From Chitinophagales bacterium (GTDB lineage: Bacteria; Bacteroidota; Bacteroidia; Chitinophagales; BACL12), in NCBI GenBank assembly GCA_020636645.1, contig JACJXO010000004.1, positions 124,001 through 188,000 on the forward strand: a stretch of 64,000 nt of DNA, given 5' to 3'. Numbering within the stretch: the stretch's first letter is position 1; every line of letters begins with the position of its first letter. Made by a program: the position numbers and the translations under genes. The notes under the pieces are model-generated. The model did no database searches. It was not told the origin of the DNA and saw nothing but the letters and a program-made list of their open reading frames with translations. Positions 60,780-64,000 of the stretch are shown here, one piece after another.

Positions 60780-61883
60780 CTACTTCTTACCCAGGTGTTT
60801 TAGCTGAACCACCTCTCTTGGGGTGAGGTAGCGCCAGCGACCCCGTGGCAGGTCTTTCTTGGTCAGTCCGGCATAAACGGTCCTGTCCAGTTTGGTTACC
60901 TGATAACCGAGGTGTTCAAAAATGCGGCGAACGATCCGGTTCTTACCTATGTGCAGGCTGATACCTACCACGTTCTTCCGGTGGGGGTCGGGCCAGGCGA
61001 TCTCATCTACCATGGCTTTTCCATCTTCCAGTTCCAGGCCTTCAGCAATGGCTTCCATATCATGCTTTTCTACCGCTTTGTCCAATGTGACCTCATATAC
61101 TTTCTGGACACCCCGGCTTGGATGCGCCAGGTCCATGGCCAGATCACCGTCGTTGGTTATCAGCAGCAGTCCGGTGGTATGCCTGTCTAACCGGCCAACC
61201 GGATACACCCTTTCCTGGGTAGCTTTGGCCACCAGGTCCATGACGGTTCTGCGGTCACGATCATCGGTTACAGTGGTCAGGTAATCTTTGGGCTTGTTGA
61301 GCAGAAGATAGACGAAGCGGGCGGGTTTGACCTTTTTACCTTTATAGGTGACCTCATCATCCGGGTGCAGTTTATACCCCATTTCCATAACCACTTCTCC
61401 GTTCACCTTGATCAATCCGGCTTTGATGAGTTCATCTGCCTTACGCCGGGCGGCCACACCTGCATTTGCAAGAAACTTATTCAGTCTCATGCCCTCATCC
61501 GGGCCTTTTTTAGGTTTTTGAATATCCTGTTCCCGAATGAACTGACCTTTTCTCAGTGTTCTTTTCGGAGCAGCTCTCTGAGCAGATCTGCCTTTGAAGG
61601 ACAGGGGTTCCTGTTCGGTCTTTTTCTTTTTAGGGGAAGTGAGTTTGTCTTTCTTTTTGGCATAATATGCCTGCTTGCGTTCTCTGTTGGTCATAGACGC
61701 CAGGGCCTCCCGTTCTTCGGGCGACATTTCATCCTTGCGTTTTTTAGAAAATCTGAGGGTACGTTCGTGCTGCGAGCGCTCACGCTTCAGTTTCGCCTCC
61801 TCCTTCGTCAGGGGTTGCGTTTTCTCTTTGGTCACCTTCCGGGTCTTCTTCTGACCCGCCTGTCTGTTCGATGTTCTCTTCAT
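60780..61883 (-). CDS. Ribosomal large-subunit pseudouridine synthase, RluB/RsuA family
   Basis: 367 residues. Residues ~130-190 form the S4 RNA-binding domain (MRLNKFLANAGVAARRKADE), then the synthase domain with the catalytic aspartate in PVGRLDRHTTGLLLITNDG, KVYEVTL, and IGKNRIVRRIFEHLGY. It modifies a uridine in 23S rRNA. A ~125-residue Lys/Arg-rich disordered extension precedes S4. With the ATG at 61883 the gene overlaps scpB by 104 bases; an alternative ATG at 61724, with AAGGA before it, would not overlap. Confidence 0.88.
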   Translation of the reverse strand: MKRTSNRQAGQKKTRKVTKEKTQPLTKEEAKLKRERSQHERTLRFSKKRKDEMSPEEREALASMTNRERKQAYYAKKKDKLTSPKKKKTEQEPLSFKGRSAQRAAPKRTLRKGQFIREQDIQKPKKGPDEGMRLNKFLANAGVAARRKADELIKAGLIKVNGEVVMEMGYKLHPDDEVTYKGKKVKPARFVYLLLNKPKDYLTTVTDDRDRRTVMDLVAKATQERVYPVGRLDRHTTGLLLITNDGDLAMDLAHPSRGVQKVYEVTLDKAVEKHDMEAIAEGLELEDGKAMVDEIAWPDPHRKNVVGISLHIGKNRIVRRIFEHLGYQVTKLDRTVYAGLTKKDLPRGRWRYLTPREVVQLKHLGKK

Positions 61884-62529
61884 GTTGCTGGTTTTGGGCG
61901 TCTTCCCGACGCTCGGCGCTCACCTTGAGCGTAATGGTATGGTCGTCATTCTCTTCGGCGCTGACGATGATATCGCCGGGGTCGCCGATAGAGAGGTCTT
62001 TTTGTTCGAACTCTTTGAGTTTGGGCAGTTCATCCAGGGCATTGATACCAAAATAATCCATAAAGAACTGGGTGGTACCGTACTGCAGAGGTTTGCCCGG
62101 TGTATCTGCTCTGCCGGTGATGCGGATCAGATCACGTTCCAGCAGTTTCTGCAGGGTGTAATCGCAGTTGACTCCTCTGATCTGTTCTATATCAGTTTTG
62201 GTTACCGGCTGTGAATAGGCAATGATGCTCAGACATTCCAGTGCAGCTGTTGACAGTTTGCGTTTTGCCCGGTGCTGCAACAAGGTGCTGATGGGTTTGT
62301 GGTACAAGGGTTTGGACAGAAACTGATAGCCTCCTCCGCTTTGCAGGATCTCGAATACATAGTCATCGCTATCGTATTTGGTCTTCAGCTGGTCAACCAA
62401 TTCCTGAATGGCTTCCAGGCTCACTTCCTCTCCTGAGTAGGTGAATAAAACGGTTTGCAGCTCTGCCACAGAAATGGGTTGTTCTGAGCTGAAGATCAGT
62501 GCTTCGAGTATTTGCTGGAGCTTGTCCAT
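61780..62529 (-). CDS. scpB: Segregation and condensation protein ScpB
   Basis: 249 residues. Two winged-helix domains (~1-175): MDKLQQILEALIFSSEQPIS, LSTAALECLSIIAYSQPVTK, DIEQIRGVNCDYTLQKLLER, TPGKPLQYGTTQFFMDYFG. ScpB bridges ScpA and the SMC ATPase in chromosome condensation. A ~50-residue acidic tail (Glu, Asp, Gln, Gly) not usual for ScpB is encoded over the start of the pseudouridine synthase gene in another frame. Confidence 0.93.
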   Translation of the reverse strand: MDKLQQILEALIFSSEQPISVAELQTVLFTYSGEEVSLEAIQELVDQLKTKYDSDDYVFEILQSGGGYQFLSKPLYHKPISTLLQHRAKRKLSTAALECLSIIAYSQPVTKTDIEQIRGVNCDYTLQKLLERDLIRITGRADTPGKPLQYGTTQFFMDYFGINALDELPKLKEFEQKDLSIGDPGDIIVSAEENDDHTITLKVSAERREDAQNQQHEENIEQTGGSEEDPEGDQRENATPDEGGGETEA

Positions 62530-62584
62530 GGATTACAAAGATAGCTGAAATGAATGAACGAAAAGCCCTGACGAAGCTGACTCA

Positions 62585-62690
62585 GAAGCTTGATAGCCGG
62601 GATTGCAGCGGCATCCCGCCCCTGCAATGGTTCGAGCGAAGCGAGTTAGCAGTGCAGGGGCGGGATACAGTGGAAAGCCCGACTTCGGTC
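62585..62690. repeat. Palindromic intergenic element with 14-bp perfect stem
   Basis: ATCCCGCCCCTGCA (62613-62626) and its complement (62653-62666) enclose a 26-base loop with TTCGAGCGAAGCGAG. Flanks are GATAGCCGGGATTGCAGCGG on the left and ACAGTGGAAAGCCCGACTTC on the right. From memory, such AGCGGcATCC...GGATACAGyGGAAAGCCCG modules recur between genes of Bacteroidota with variable hairpins in the middle. It fills most of the gap 62530-62769. Confidence 0.65.
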
Positions 62691-62717
62691 TGTTAAGGGC
62701 ACCCCGAAGCTTGCTCC

Positions 62718-62747
62718 AAAAAAAAAGGCCATTCAGATGAATGGCCT
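62718..62747 (-). terminator. Terminator of the ATP synthase operon
   Basis: On the minus strand AGGCCATTC - ATCT - GAATGGCCT followed by nine T, 22 bases after the atpG stop; atpG is therefore the last gene of its operon. Confidence 0.92.
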
Positions 62748-62769
62748 ATGAAACACATTTTATTATATA

Positions 62770-63651
62770 TCAATTACCCTGCAGGGCTGCCGCACCACTC
62801 ACGATCTCTGTGAGTTCTGTGGTAATAGCGGCCTGGCGTGCCCTGTTATAGGCGATACGCAGATCTTTCAACAGTTCATTGGCGTTATCGCTGGCCTTAT
62901 CCATAGCGGTCATACGGGCACCGTGCTCAGAAGCGTGGCTGTCCAGGATAAAGCGGTAGAAGGTGGTATTCAGGATACGCGGAACAAGTTCGCCTATGAG
63001 CTCGTGTTTGTCGGGGTCAAAGATGAAATCTGTCTTTGCCTGTGTTTCGCCTTCGTCCACCTTGCGTATGGGCAGAAACTGCTCCGTTTCCAGTATCTGG
63101 GTAGCGGCGTTCTTGAACTTGTTGTAGATCACCATGACCTCATCAAATTCTTTGTGCAGGAAGCCGGTTTTGATGTACTCTGTAGCAGCCTTTACGTCTT
63201 CAAAATTGAGGTTGTGGAAGAGGTTCTGGTACTTTGTCAGCAGGGTGTAGTTGCTGCGCTTATAGACATCGTACCCTTTCTTGCCGATGAACATCAGGTT
63301 TACCGCGGTTGCCGGCAGATGGCTGTAGCGTTCTTCGATGACCCTTCTGGCCGCCTTGGCCACGTTGGCATTGAAGGCACCGCACAAACCTTTGTCTGAT
63401 GTGATGATGACAATGAGGGCCTTTTTCACTTCCCGCTGGTCTGCATATTCAATACGCACATCGCCCTGGGTTGCAGCAGCAATATTTTCCAGCATGCTGC
63501 CCATTTTGATGGCGTATGGACGCATCTGCAGGATGGCATCCTGCGCCCGGCGCAGCTTGGCAGCACTGACCATTTTCATGGCCTTGGTGATCTGCTGCGT
63601 ACTGGTTACGCTGGTGATCCTTGTACGTACTTCTTTTAATTTACCAGACAT
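62770..63651 (-). CDS. atpG: ATP synthase F1 subunit gamma
   Basis: 293 residues: the central rotor shaft. N-terminal helix LKEVRTRITSVTSTQQITKA with AMKMVSAAKLRRAQ, the Rossmann-like middle (ALIVIITSDKGLCGAFNANV) and the C-terminal helix ASEHGARMTAMDKASDNANE with LLKDLRIAYNRARQAAITTE and LTEIVSGAAAL are all present. It follows atpA by 19 bases and is followed by the operon terminator. Confidence 0.97.
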   Translation of the reverse strand: MSGKLKEVRTRITSVTSTQQITKAMKMVSAAKLRRAQDAILQMRPYAIKMGSMLENIAAATQGDVRIEYADQREVKKALIVIITSDKGLCGAFNANVAKAARRVIEERYSHLPATAVNLMFIGKKGYDVYKRSNYTLLTKYQNLFHNLNFEDVKAATEYIKTGFLHKEFDEVMVIYNKFKNAATQILETEQFLPIRKVDEGETQAKTDFIFDPDKHELIGELVPRILNTTFYRFILDSHASEHGARMTAMDKASDNANELLKDLRIAYNRARQAAITTELTEIVSGAAALQGN

Positions 63652-63670
63652 GCTCCTGTATTAATAGAAC

Positions 63671-64000
63671 TTAAGCAGTGTATTTTTTGGCCATATCTTT
63701 ACCAACCTCTTCCAATTTGGCACGTACCTCATCGGTCAGCTGGCCGGCTTTCAACTGGTCGAGCACCTCTTTATGGTGGGTTTCCAGGAAGGCCAGGTAA
63801 GTGGTCTCAAATTCCTTGATCTTGTCAATTGGCACATTGCCCAGCAGCCCCTGTGTACCCAGGTAGATGATGGCGATCTGCTTTTCAACCGTGATCGGTG
63901 CATACTGCTTCTGCTTCAGGATCTCTACGTTGCGCTTTCCCTTGTTCAGTACGTTCATGGTAGCAGCATCCAGGTCAGAACCGAACTTGGCAAAGGCCTC
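63671..64000 (-). CDS. atpA: ATP synthase F1 subunit alpha (C-terminal part only)
   Basis: The last ~109 codons, running off the right edge. The in-window part begins EAFAKFGSDLDAATMNVLNK, continues GKRNVEILKQKQYAPITVEK and ends KDMAKKYTA, the C-terminal helical domain of the alpha subunit. The gene order atpA-atpG is standard. The catalytic domain lies outside the window. Confidence 0.95.
   Translation of the reverse strand, partial: EAFAKFGSDLDAATMNVLNKGKRNVEILKQKQYAPITVEKQIAIIYLGTQGLLGNVPIDKIKEFETTYLAFLETHHKEVLDQLKAGQLTDEVRAKLEEVGKDMAKKYTA

Noticed and set aside
62625..62650. GGTTCGA in the loop of the palindromic element looks like a tRNA T-arm.
   Set aside because: No acceptor, D or anticodon arm can be formed around it; it is enclosed by a 14-bp perfect stem instead.

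Overview
The window is a chromosomal segment of a member of the Bacteroidota. Supporting signs are: a gliding-motility gene (gldC); several secreted proteins ending in type IX secretion (T9SS) sorting domains; a bacillithiol gene (bshA); Bacteroidota-only families (DUF6089, DUF6150, probably DUF6427); and the characteristic promoter -7 element TAnnTTTG close to many start codons. Base composition looks like roughly half G+C. I cannot name a genus. There are no rRNA or tRNA genes, no CRISPR array and no prophage.

Layout. 1-1.4 kb: end of a nitronate monooxygenase gene behind a sugar-nucleotidyltransferase. 1.4-7.8 kb: a CLC chloride channel, a large secreted lamin-tail/CotH protein, and a secreted c-haem plus copper-monooxygenase protein. 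7.9-10 kb: gamma-carbonic-anhydrase-like protein, patatin, GldC, a DUF6150 repeat protein. 10-16.2 kb: coaX, an outer-membrane protein, a TPR protein, lptC, a small membrane protein, cdsA, psd and a Cys-rich secreted protein, i.e. an envelope and phospholipid cluster. 16.2-19.3 kb: a tightly overlapping minus-strand operon (cytochrome c, anmK, SDR, HAD nucleotidase). 19.4-23.9 kb: two tandem PKD proteins with gliding-associated C-termini. 24-27.6 kb: SRPBCC protein, membrane protein, ferritin, a tiny lipoprotein, a glycosyltransferase. 27.6-39.3 kb: the envelope block (hydrolase, CBS protein, Omp85-like, nadK, DUF6089, uppS, bamA, ompH, murI), broken by an IS3-family insertion at 34,033-35,352 and by a repeat-filled 0.7 kb gap before murI. 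39.3-43.6 kb: glutamine amidotransferase, cvpA, yqeY, DUF2721, bshA, a TIGR01777 epimerase. 43.7-48.3 kb: a peptide-type ABC importer without its ATPases. 48.5-51.6 kb: a secreted protein of unknown function, a membrane protein, purQ. 51.8-57.8 kb: DsbD with a duplicated periplasmic domain, a secreted CHAT protease, an M2 (ACE-like) peptidase. 58-60.7 kb: recA and two tandem secreted paralogues. 60.8-64 kb: rluB overlapping scpB, a palindromic intergenic element, atpG and the end of atpA.

How they fit together. Most of the window is core envelope biology: lipid carrier synthesis (uppS), outer-membrane assembly (bamA, ompH/skp), LPS transport (lptC), phospholipid synthesis (cdsA, psd), and peptidoglycan precursor supply and recycling (murI, anmK). 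Among these sit accessory surface proteins, at least six of which look like T9SS cargo. The most unusual single protein is the secreted fusion of a c-type haem domain to a peptidylglycine-monooxygenase-like copper enzyme that keeps its full set of copper ligands. The best-resolved mobile-element event is the IS3-family insertion: a 3-bp target duplication and a nearby intact copy of its target repeat let the empty site be rebuilt exactly.
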